A program made the translations under genes and the position numbers. Of a DNA stretch of 64,000 bases, positions 23,390 to 34,518 are shown piece after piece. Numbering within the stretch: position 1 is the stretch's first letter; each line of letters begins with the position of its first letter. The stretch is from Polytrichum commune (taxonomy: Eukaryota; Streptophyta; Polytrichopsida; Polytrichales; Polytrichaceae), in contig OX485807.1 of the NCBI GenBank assembly GCA_950295325.1, forward strand, positions 43,802,440 to 43,866,439, read 5' to 3'. The notes beneath the pieces were generated by a model. The model did not search any database. It saw only the letters and a list, made by a program, of their open reading frames with translations, and was not told the origin of the DNA.

Positions 23390-24441
23390 GGCTAGTATTT
23401 GGTGCATCCTTCTTTTGCCTCAACAATGTCTACACTCTGTTGGGCATTGATTTCACCAGCTTATGTACAATTTCCGCCTCAATGTTGTTTCATTCCTCTT
23501 GCAACTTATTCCAAAGGTCATCCTTACTAGTAGAGAGGTCTTTACGGAGCTGGAGGCACCGGTCCACTTTGTTTCAAAGGTGTTTGATAGGGTTCATGTC
23601 TAGGGATTGTGGATTCAGTGGCAGTATTGTGATTACGTGATCATTGAACCATTTGACTATTGACGTGCTAGTTTGCTTTGGGTCGTTATCACGTTGGAAC
23701 ACCTGTTCATTTGCTCCTTTTCCAAACTTCACAACTAACATGCTTAGGTTGTCCTATAAGATGTTATGATAATGCTCGCTATTCATTTTTCCTTTGATTT
23801 TGGACAGCTCCTCGACGCCCTCCCAACTCATGTAACCCCAAACCACGATGCTCCGTCCTCCGTGCTTCACAGTCTAACTAACCACACGATTGCTTATGGA
23901 TTCCCCAGGCCTCTTCCAACACCACTCTCAACCTTTATACCCCGCAATATTGAATGCATTGTCATCTGCAAATATGATTTATTTATTTAATTATTTTCAT
24001 TCCTCCTCCGTCTAATTCTTATGCTCTTATGCTCATTCATACTTTAATTGTTTCTGACAATCCGAAAGGAGAGGCTTCTTTTTCTTCTTAACTGCAGATA
24101 GTAGTCCTTAGTGCTTTGATGTTTTTATTATTATTATTTATTGTGTTAGGGGAAGTTGTGATATTTGAAACCTCTCAAAGAACCTTCTAATATTTTATTG
24201 CAATACTTTGCTCTTTTGTGTGCACTAATTGTGCCAAGTAAGAATCATCCCTTTTACTACGAATGTGTGGACGCCCTGACCTTCCCTTATCTTCCAACTT
24301 CCCAGTAGCTCTATACCGTTTAATGATGCAACTAATTGTTGATGGTGTTGTTCCTAGTTTCTTGGAAATTGTATGGCAACTTTGTTTTTCAGTATCGAGG
24401 GCAATAACATGTGCACAAATTTCTAAGGAATTTATGGGCAT
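23390..24441 (-). pseudogene. Dead Tc1-type (DD34E) transposase
   Basis: Read on the minus strand. The N-terminal part (24441 to about 24200) is a paired-type helix-turn-helix: SCHTISKKLGTTPSTISCII, then GRSGRPHIRSKRDDSYLAQL. The catalytic part follows at about 23970-23400: IFADDNAFNIAG (first Asp), TVKHGG..IVVWGYMSWEGV, KMNSEHYHNIL, FQRDNDPKQTS (second Asp), and LNPQSLDMNPIKHLWN. The third catalytic residue, Glu in NPIE, is Lys here. The spacing from the second Asp to that position is 34 residues, the Tc1 pattern, unlike the DD39D typical of plant mariner-like elements. Several in-frame stops and a frame change in the middle show it is inactive. Terminal inverted repeats were not found with confidence. 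Confidence 0.85.
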
Positions 24442-24639
24442 GGTCGAAGGGGGAATTGACCAAGGACCTTGTGAATGCAAAGCAAAAGTGTTAACTAATG
24501 AGTTATTGCATGCCATAATGTGGATTGCTCCCAAAATTAAGCAAATTTCAAGACTTCCAAAGATAATGCAACATTCCAAGAGTATTGGACCTAGTACATC
24601 AAGTACTAAACTCTTTCAAACATGTCCATTTTGAGCCAC

Positions 24640-25321
24640 ACTTAACCATACACCACTCGTATAGAACGCCCAATTAGAATGCAATTGAATTAGACCCAAT
24701 TCCCTTACAATGCCTCAAGATTCCACGCCGAAGTTTAACCAATTGGCCAAACTCATTAAGAAACAGTGAGAGGTGTCACAGTAGGCCAAGTCCATCCTAA
24801 TGGTTGATCTATTGTGCATTGTGCTCTAACTTGTAGTACTAGGTAGTCTCAAGTCTTTCTTCTAATTGGATCATCAAGTTGATGTAAGCCTCTATCTAAC
24901 TGAGGCCACTACACTTCATTACTCTAGGAAATTAATCTTTTCCACATCATCTTGATGTACTTCTAGTCCCATCAGCCTTTTGACAACCTGGGCATTAAAA
25001 GCAATTTCATTTCATACCGATAATTTTCAAAGTTCCAAATTGTTGCACATTGAACTGCAAACCACAACAAAAGACTAAATAGTTCTTTTTGGCAACAACC
25101 CACAATTTGCAAATATGATGGAGGTATCCATGTCACAAAAGAATCCTCAAGGATGAAGATGTTCACCTCTTTCCAGAGTGCATTATCACAAGTCTTCTGT
25201 AGACTAGTGCTACAACAATGACCACATCTGTGTGACATTTACCTTGCGATGTTGTTCTCAGATGTTGAATGAATTGGATACCTGAATATACAGAGTTTAG
25301 AGTTTCAGCTTTCGTTTAAGT
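24640..25321. other. Intergenic, no gene seen
   Basis: Between the transposase relic and the stop codon of the minus-strand coiled-coil gene. It probably includes the 3' UTR of that gene at its right side. A fragment like the dispersed repeat (CCACACTTAACCATACACCA near 24636) is present. Confidence 0.4.
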
Positions 25322-28300
25322 CTAACTCTTGGCCAATTTGGTTAGTTCTTTTTGCAAAGCTTGAATTTCTTTGGTCAAACAACAGATGATAACATCAACC
25401 TGGTCTACGTTTAGTGTGGGATTTGACTGATTCGATAACTCTTCACTTAGTTGCCCCAGCGGACCTAGATGACCCTGCAATCACAATATTAAACCACTCA
25501 CCATAAGCGTTCCATGTTTTTCAGAGAAACATTTGGTTTTTGTCCAAAAGTACATTTAACGTTACATTTGATTAAGGAGTTTACAACATTCATCAAAACG
25601 AACACAAGATTTGCCTTACCGGTAGATTTCCCTTATCTCTGCATTGTACTGCAGGTGGTGGCAAAATGTAGCCATCCATAGGATGGGAAAGATGAGCGTC
25701 AAGTTCGTCTCGCTCCTGCTAAAGAGACAATCCATTAAGTTAGTGTAATGTCCTTGAGCTTGATCTAACATTTAGTCATTGTACAGTTGCACAAAATGCC
25801 TCACAATGTTCCTAAACAATGACCCTTGGTTGCACCAAGTTTTCAATATTCAAGATGGGCACTTTGGCCCCCAAAGGATTCGAACCCTAGATCTTCATAA
25901 CATCAAGGGTCACATCTTCTCCACCATCAACAATCTTGACCTAAGGTGCCCACATTCCTACCTGGAACATATTTATTATGTATCCTCAATCCACCCACCC
26001 CGTCAACAAACCACCACAATCGATCACTTTAACCCAACCACCCCTTAGTAAGTTCAATTGTATTAGTCCAAGTCACAAAGTCCATCACTATGAGGTAGCA
26101 AAAGACTTATGATGAAGAGACTCTTTACGTATGCTTGCCTCCTAGTGAACCAGCGATCCTCTCTATCTATCTAGATGGGGACTCCACATTCATTTTACAA
26201 ACTCCCAATGAAGGCATGAGTATAATAATGTAAAGCATTTCTTAGTATGTGGTTTATCCGTGTATCCACGTAGGTTGATATCAAAGTATGGCATGAGGCT
26301 ATTGGTGGTGATGGTGACTCTGACTTGATAATGACGGGATTCGGCAGCTTTCGCTAATCCAACCTAAAAAGGATTCATCACCAAGACATAATCAATTTCA
26401 ACATCCCACTTAGATATTAAGTCATTGTCTCCATTAAATTTGTAATGAATATAGTAAACAAGATTGGCATTTCATGTTGTGCAGGCATTTTATATATTGT
26501 TAATCTTAATTGCACAACACTAAAGCTTACCTTCTTTAGTGAGCGCAACCATTCACGAAGTGCAGGTAACAAAGTTAGAAGCTTCTTTGGCTCAAGTGGT
26601 TGTGCCATTTGAGTTTGGCGTGCTCTCCTTAATTTTTCACCCACTTCTTGCAGTTGAGCTTGTGTCTCCTTCTCCTTCAGTTGCCACTCCACAACTTCTT
26701 GGTCTTTTTTAGTCACTTCTCTGTCTCAAACATTACCAATTTTTTTTTGTCATTTGTTAATACCTTTTCTACTTTGGAATGAAGGTAACAAAGGTGGGCC
26801 TTCACCCAAGTCTACTGCCACTTGTCCACATAGACTACATTGTGTTAAAATTTATAACATTTTGACATATTATTGAACCATAAACTATTTCAGTAAACAA
26901 GTGCAAGTGGTGCATATCCCGTCGATCTAGTAGTTACCTAGATGCTCCACTGTAAAGTTCTCACCTTAGTTATTCTCATGTGTTGATAGTTTCACCATCA
27001 TGATTGAAAATGTCACACTAAACTATTTGTTCTAGTTCAATGAGGACCCTAGGTGACTTTGCGTGTAATGAAACACTTGAATTGCCAACCTTTGAAGGCG
27101 ATTCACTCGATGAAGTGCATCTTCTAGGCTTCGTTTTTGCCTTTCAAACTGCCTGCCCAAAAACATCCAGTGTTACTTTGACGAGTCTTGATTGGACTCT
27201 CTCTCTATCTCTCATAAGTTAAAAGGAGGTCTTGGATGTCACTAAGACAATAATTTAGCCTTGTGAAGTCTCTTCTTATGCTAAAATATAATTAGTTTAG
27301 GAGGACTTGCTCACAAAGAGAGATACATGTGATGATAATTGTATTCATTTGGAGAATGTTTCACCTCATCAGAATTAACTTACAAGCCAATCATGTCATA
27401 AGAAGTACGTGCTTGTATACAGTGTTCTTTTGTTTCAAATAAAACGTAATTTTACCATCAAAAAACAATATAAAGGCATGAAGACGTGTTACTAGTACAT
27501 GAAACCACCAACTGACATAAACAAATTAATGGTAATCACATATCATCCTCAAATTTTCAAAGGACTAGAATCTTCCAAAAAACTTGATCCTCTGAGCTAT
27601 GAATTGTTACGTCTACAATTTTTTTGGTCATATTCACCGTTTTTTGTCGTTGAGGAAGTGGGTTGCAGATGTTTATTTCTAGTAAGCTACCTAGATTGAT
27701 ATCCAACCTATGCCACAACACTGATTTCTTTTCATTTTGATTCAAATTTTACCTTTCTTTCTTCTTCAATGCATATAGCTCTTTGCTAAGAAGACCTTTC
27801 TCGTTTTGGAGCTTCACCAATTGCTTTTTGAGTTGCTGCAATCTTTGATACTCCACCTTCCTTTGGCTAGAGGAAACCTGCAAGTTTCATAATGAATTGC
27901 TGAGGGTGTATCTCAGTAAATGGGAGAACCGACCGCTAGTTGCAGACGAACCGGTTGAAGTTCAAGATTGCAGGAAAATAACCAGTCATTCTTTTAGGAA
28001 TTTAGAGAATATACTTCAACCTAATAAAGAAAAACCGAAAGATGTCAACATGCAACTGGTTGGACTTGGAAACCCTAGTATCACGACCGATTATGCCCAA
28101 AAATCTCCTCAAACACTGGCCTATCTTACTATTGTGAGCATATTGCTGACAAAAAGATCATCACGCACTTGGTTTTCAATCAAAAAACTATTAAATGTTG
28201 ATGCGAGGTCACCTTCATTGTCAAGTTCTGAGTGAAGAGCAAGAACACACATCCTACAAAGAATACAAGCAGAAGCTCAAAGCATCATAGTTTGAAGAAC

Positions 28301-31017
28301 ATGTATGATCTTCTGTTTCATAATGAAAATCAAGTTCAAGTGGCTAACCTCAATAGCTTTTTGTGGACTTGGTTGTTCACTCTGAACAACTCCCAAATTT
28401 TGTTGACCTTTTAATTTTAGCTCCTGCATCTTCATTTTAGTCTCAATAGTCTGCATAGAAATCACTAGGCAACATTTATCGACCCTTTGTAGAGAAACTT
28501 TGTGGAGATTAACTGCAAGTAGATATTTCCAAATTTTAACGTTTGAAATTGATTTAACTAAAAGGTAAATTATCATAAAATGATGGGAAATTATCTCCAA
28601 AGAATAGATAGATAAATAGATAGATAGATAGATTCCTTGATGTATGCTCAAGATGTACATATTAACCATGAGGAGTACGTGAGGGCTAAATGTCAATCCT
28701 TCAATTATGAGTGCATCCGGAAGCATGGAATGGACTTGAAGAAGTGAATCATTAGACAGTGGACCAAACTAGACTCACCAAACAAGTGCAACTTATGGTG
28801 AAATTTTTCTAACCTTGATTTCATATTCCATCGCGCATTCAAGGAGCGCTATTTGCAACTCTTCCACTTCAAAATTCGTGGTCAATGGTGCTGATTGGAA
28901 ATCCTGGGACCACCCTACTAGTCAAATGTGAAAATCCTAGACCAAAACTCTACTTGTAATGCAAAAGATTACTCACACTTGCAAGATTCCTATGACACTT
29001 AATATAATGTTGGTTAACAAACATGTATTTATGTTCATATTCTCCTCTTGTTTATGGAGGGAAAAAGTTTGTTGATTGAAGGAATGAATAACCAATCAGC
29101 ATCTCATGATACACACTTGTACAATGGGCACACTAGCATTGATGTTAACAAGTGCTTGAAATTTGTCTTCGAGGATATCATTGCCAGTACGCAGTGGTGC
29201 CATTTTGATTGTATGCCCCCCTGGTCCAAACAAAACATTGTTGCTAAGAATATTGTGTTTTGGGATGTCATATGTTTTTTTTAAACCAATACACAATTTA
29301 AATTATTAAAAAAAATCAAATCCATTTCAAACTTCTATTAGTCGTCTTGCTCAATACCTTACACCTTATGAGACTTAGGTCACCAATCTGGAGTCCTTAA
29401 CCCAATTTTGATTTTTCTCAACACTTCCCATTTGGTCTATTCCTATGTTAGTTAATGGTATGGCTAGAATGAGCCCCTTCTTGTTTATTTGCAAGTGGTC
29501 ACTTTTTGAAATCTCATGCTTGAGATGACATTAACCATGACTCAAGAATGAGTATGTATGTGGCCTACACCTTATCTTGTATAGAGACAATTGATTTGAA
29601 ATTATTTGATACGGATTACTCGTATGTAAAATGTTGTCAAATTCATAAAAACATAATTGCAAAAAATCAAATACTTACCAACTTCCACTGACTCAATGTC
29701 CCTTGTGCAACTATGATTTGCATCTTCATATGGCAAAAGACAACTTGAAGATAACCTTTCTGATCCAAGTTCATGGCATGAAGCTCCTACAAGATGATCA
29801 ATCCTCCTTGACAATCCAACACCTTCTCGTAGTGCCTCACTACTTTGAATTGGCTCATTTCTCATAGGTGAGTGAGCACATAAGGGAGATTGGCTCAACA
29901 AAGGAGATTCATTCCCATATAGCTCTTGAGTTAAAAGTGGAGAGGGAGATCTATTTCTTATTTGCGATGTTGGGGGTTCTTGCCAATTCATGTCATTTAC
30001 TCCTTGTGGGGTGATTGAAACGGCCTTTATTGGCCTCACATGAGATACTTGCATTGTGAAGGTCGGTTGCAAAGCACTTTCCTTTGTCAACAATACATTA
30101 TTGTCATCTCTCTTTGTAACATCATTATTTTCATTTGTCCATATGCATGAATTACTTGGACGAATGTCTTCTTGCAACTCCAATTGTGTGGATCCATCAT
30201 GGTTAGTTTGTTGAACTCCTATTGTTTGGCATGTTGATTCTCTTTCCTTGCTTTGAAAAACATGCATTGTCTCATCATCATGCAATATGTTATTTTTCAG
30301 CCAATAGGTGGAAGAAAGCTCCCCAACAGGTGAGCCAATGTTACCCTTGCAATAGTCATACCTAGAGTGGTGATGACAATCCATCGCCAAAGCATTATTG
30401 TTTCCCAACTCCACTTTGTGTGAGTCATGCACATCATGCCTTTGGTTGAAATCTTCATGAAATATGGATGAGTGCACATCATTAATGGAGCTTTGAAATA
30501 TTTTTTCTTGCTCATGTTGACTTGCCAATGATTGAGGTTCAAGAGCAACTTGAGATCTTGCAATGGTAGGTGATAGTCGAGAAAAACTCGGTGAACATGC
30601 TCCCACTATTGGAGGATCAACATCTTTTGTTGTTGTCTTTGGGAAGACGTCCAAGGGATCACCTCTAGTGATGAAGTCAGCGGAGCAACCGAACTCAAGA
30701 ATTTCATCAGGTTTATTCATACTCCAAGGAAGGATGACATGAGTGCTATCCTTTGCTAATGATTTTGAGACTTTGGTGTACTCTTGCCCTCTTTCTTGTT
30801 TATCCAAACCCCAAGAGAAGACCATTCGTTCAACACCATCAGCAATTTGCTCGATAGCACTAAAATCCAAACTTTGGGATCCGCTTTCTTCATCTTGAGC
30901 TTTCTCAAGCTCCATCATCCATGCTTCCACTGGCTTCCCTTTCCGCTTGTGCCCATGATTGGTTTGTCTCGATTGACCAAGTGGTGTTTGGGGTCGTCTA
31001 TGTGTTGTGCGCGTCAT
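25322..31017 (-). CDS. Unrecognised 743-aa protein with C-terminal coiled coil, 9 exons
   Basis: I do not recognise the family. Exons in transcript order: 31017-29679, 29220-29134, 28890-28814, 28450-28349, 27877-27753, 27152-27090, 26720-26531, 25715-25620, 25474-25322 (stop TAG). Every junction is GT-AG and all phases agree, giving one 744-codon frame, which is strong support for a real gene. Residues 1-446 (one exon) are low-complexity: basic N-terminus (GHKRKGKP), an acidic stretch, then Ser/Asn/His-rich sequence with SPSP motifs. Residues about 476-661 are Lys/Glu/Gln/Leu-rich with heptad-like spacing (FEVEELQIALLECAMEYEI, QRLQQLKKQLVKLQNEKGLL, EEWQ-like LKEKETQAQLQEVGEKLRRA), so coiled coil; a second short coil ends the protein (LTKEIQALQKELTKLAKS). 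ATG 31017 has A at -3. Its upstream neighbour on the same strand is the Cys-rich gene at 34519-40931; the two could be one locus. Likely a structural or scaffold protein, by composition only. Confidence 0.65.
25800..26050 (-). repeat. Possible SINE with pol III B box
   Basis: On the minus strand AGGGTTCGAATCC (near 25873-25885) matches the pol III B-box consensus GGTTCGANNCC. A weaker A-box-like TAGGTCAAGATTG lies about 50 bases upstream. It falls in the intron before the eighth exon of the coiled-coil gene. No poly(A) or target duplication could be defined. Confidence 0.3.
28593..28632. repeat. TAGA microsatellite
   Basis: Repeated ATAGATAGATAAATAGATAG units in an intron of the minus-strand coiled-coil gene. 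Confidence 0.85.
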
Positions 31018-34000
31018 TTTGGGGAACCAACGACCTTTATTAAACGAAGGCTAGTTGGATAAAGTTAGATGTAGTTCCAACAAAATGTCATGAGCCAATT
31101 GAGAATAATATTCAATTGCAACCAATGGTCGTGGACATTAATATGTCACGATCCTCATTCTTGAAAAGTTAGCTTGTTGACGATTTCAAATAACATGTGG
31201 TGTCCAACTAGGCCAGCATGATACCCACAACTACCAATATATAGATGTTGATGGTCATCAATAATCTTGTCCCTGTACAATACAATATCTAACAATCATG
31301 TTGTGGTGGGTTGTATAGTTTGCCTTGACATGATTGAAAATGGCTTGAAGTATAGGGGAAGTATAATTATACATTACCAAGATTAAAGGTTTTTAGTATG
31401 CTAATTTTGTAAGTCTCACATTCACATGCACAAACAATAGTGGGAAAAATATTCAATGTACTTTCTTAACAACTCACATAGAATACATGTCAAAATTTCT
31501 TCAAATTTTATGATGCAATAATAAGCAAGTGCAACGTTTATATAGCTTCATCCAACTTTTTCTTGATATTAATTTTAAATACATGCATAATTCAAATATT
31601 CCAAAACATAAACCTGGAATTTGCGCTAATAGAAAATACATATGTATTGATTGGAATATAGATTTGAGAGAACCTAAATGCATATGAAGATTGTGTAGAA
31701 AGAAGATGTTGTTTTAGAAAAATCTAACTAGCTAGGTGAAATGCAAGGTGCATTTGCAAATAAGGGCATGAAATGACATGCAAAAAATACTTTCTCTTAA
31801 ACATTTTTGTGAGCCAATGTCCCATGATGTTGTTGTGATACAATTACCTTTAAAGGTATTGCTCAAGTTTTTATGTGAACATAATTCCTTGAGTAGATAA
31901 TTTTCAAAGATTGAATGTTATAAATATAACATAGACATCATGAGGGCACACACATATACACCAATTGCATGCTTTGACAATGATTACATTATGTATGTAT
32001 GAATATAAAAATTGTAGTCCTTTCTTTGAAGTTTGAACCACATCATTGATGGTCTTTCATTCCCACATAAAAGAAACATATTTGTGTCCATATCTTAGCA
32101 TTGTTTAGATGATAAGTGGATATGGTTTTAGAGGAAATTCTGAGTGCCAAACTACCTCTCATAGTAAAAGGTCAACTATGAGACCAATGAACATATATTT
32201 CAATTTGAGAAGGTTGATATGGGCAAGTTTAAGTTAGCTCATGAAACAATCCTATTGAACTTCAAACCAAAAAGTCTAAAAAAACATGCCATAGGCATTA
32301 AGCAATATTGATACTTGCTTTACTTTCATAACACCTAGGGCCACAAACTTAGAGATAGGGAGACCAAAGGCCATTTCAATGGTTGAGGATTATGGAGAAT
32401 CCATGCAATCCATGGCATTCACTTTTCTCTTTAATCAACCACTATATGATTTGAGGCAATGGCAATAGGTGCCAAGGGAAAAACAAATCTAAAACCGTGT
32501 TGTTTTTTATAATTTTGGAGGGTTGCAAAGTCGTTAATCTCATGTATGGAAAATGTTAGATTCATTATCAATTTTGAATGGATGATGGGGTTGGTAATCC
32601 GTGGAAAAAACTTAGTGCATTTTATGGAAAAATGATATTCGGAGCATACATAACATTATTAAGATCCATAACATTGTTATGTGAGATTGACAATATTTCG
32701 CATAATATTCCCAGATATTTCCCACACTCAGTAAGAATGTGGGATTATCTGAGAATATTATATGAAATATTGTCAGTCCCACAGAACATTGTTATGGATC
32801 TTAATAATGTTATGCAGTGGATTTTTGATTTCTTGAGTTGGATATAATGGCAACATTTTATACTCATCTTTAAGAAATCAATTCTACTCCTTGCACAACT
32901 ATGCTTGACTCTTGAGCGAGATTTTAGAAGGGCCAAAGAAAACATGGTAGAGAGCTTTGTAGGACATATTAAATTTTACAAAGACACTCATAAAAAAAAA
33001 TTAAGTCTCGTTTAAGCTTGTCTTGTATTTTTCATAATTTCCCACCCACTAAGAAACAAATACAAGTATTTAATAAAAGATCAACAAATCTCATAAAGAG
33101 AAGATTTATTCATCAAAGTTTGTGTTTTGCCATAACAAATAGAGAGAGAGAGAAAGGCATCTTTCTACATAGACAACTTCATAACTAGAGACACTCATCA
33201 TGATGAGTAACGAATTCTACATAGGGTCATAAAAATAGATTGAAGACATGTGGATCATTGTTGATTGTGCCATGTCTCATCCTTAAAGTTCCATTTCATG
33301 TTATTTGACACTATAAAAATATGTTTAGAAGGTTTACATCAACAAATCTACAAACATGATTTTATCTCTATGATGGTCAATCCACTTTCACCCTTGATTA
33401 CATGTAATTATGGAGTTCATGTACACAATTCTCTAGTAGGATAAAGAAGTCAAGAATTCAACTTACAATCACAAACAAAGATTCTCAAAGATATTAAGAA
33501 AATTATTTAGTTGAGTTTTTCCCGAACTAGATAATTGGAGGATTGTCTTGATCTTAAATGCATGTTGATAAGCAAAGTTATGACATGGGTGGCCATTTAC
33601 TATACCAAGTACATGTCCTTTTGAAACTATGTGAATCTCAAATAGTCTTTCAATTGACTTTAGCAAAGACCTAAAATCTTCATTATTGGAGGCCATCACT
33701 GTAGGTGGCAATAGATTGCAAGCTTAGAAGTTATAACATCATTTATCTTAGCATCCTTGTGATGAAAACATTTACGTACTTTAATTTATTATCTAAACTT
33801 CATGTGCAAGATTTTTGATATGATGAATGTTAAATTAAGATGTAGGTTAACATGGATTTGGGCTGCAAACACGCATTGCAATATTAAATGCACAACATCT
33901 TACCATTCTTTCGCTTCAAACTACACATACAACGATTCTAAAACCAAGTGTGATGCATTTTGGCCAACCTAAACAAGAGGAATATGAATGAGTTGTGAGA

Positions 34001-34518
34001 CAACCCAAACAAGATCTAGAAAGAAGTTAACATAATTTGTTGTTATCTTATGCCGCGACCAAAGGACATGGCTCAACTAACATGACACAAAATTTCTCCT
34101 AAAAGTCTCAAGGATATTGCTTTGCACTCAAATAAGTGTCATAAAATATTATTTGTAGAACATTTTCATCAACCTATGATACATTGTTCATTTGGCATCG
34201 ATGGCCAATTCTCCCATCATCATGAATGGAATTGTGTTGTTCTTGAGTGACATATTGAAGTTGAAATGCTCCACTCACACGACAAGGTTTGATAGGTGCC
34301 GCCATTGCATGTGAGTTGGGAGGTATGCGTCAACTTAGGAAAGCAAGAAGGTTCAACATTCAATAATGTATTCAACTTGTTGAACACAATTTTGGGATAG
34401 ATGTCATTTTGTTTATCCTCTCAAAAACGTGCAAACATGAAGAAAATACATCGAAAAAGGAACCTTGGTTGCATCATGTGGAAACCAAGGTCAATATGGA
34501 AGTTTGTCCCATGGTCAC
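31018..34518. other. Gap between the two minus-strand genes; candidate extra exon and foldback element
   Basis: This is either intergenic DNA or a long intron. On the minus strand, 33697-33600 looks exon-like: acceptor ACCTACAG, then an open frame with ASNNEDFRSLLKSIERLFEI and a possible donor CAT|GTACTT or CTTG|GTATAG. With the CAT|GTACTT donor it would join in phase to PSFNKGRWFPK just before ATG 31017 after acceptor CAACTAG (31060). I could not connect it in phase to the exon ending at 34519. A 165-bp foldback element lies at 32649-32815. Otherwise AT-rich with nothing recognised. Confidence 0.35.
32649..32815. repeat. Foldback element with arms of about 80 bp
   Basis: The left arm (CATAACATTATTAAGATCCA ... 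TTTCCCACACTC) is the reverse complement, with few mismatches, of the right arm (GAATGTGGGATTATCTGAGA ... AAGATCC-complement ... ATGTTATG). Only about 6-8 bases separate the arms, so the whole stretch could form one hairpin. It could be a MITE with very long terminal repeats or a small-RNA-type precursor. Confidence 0.75.
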
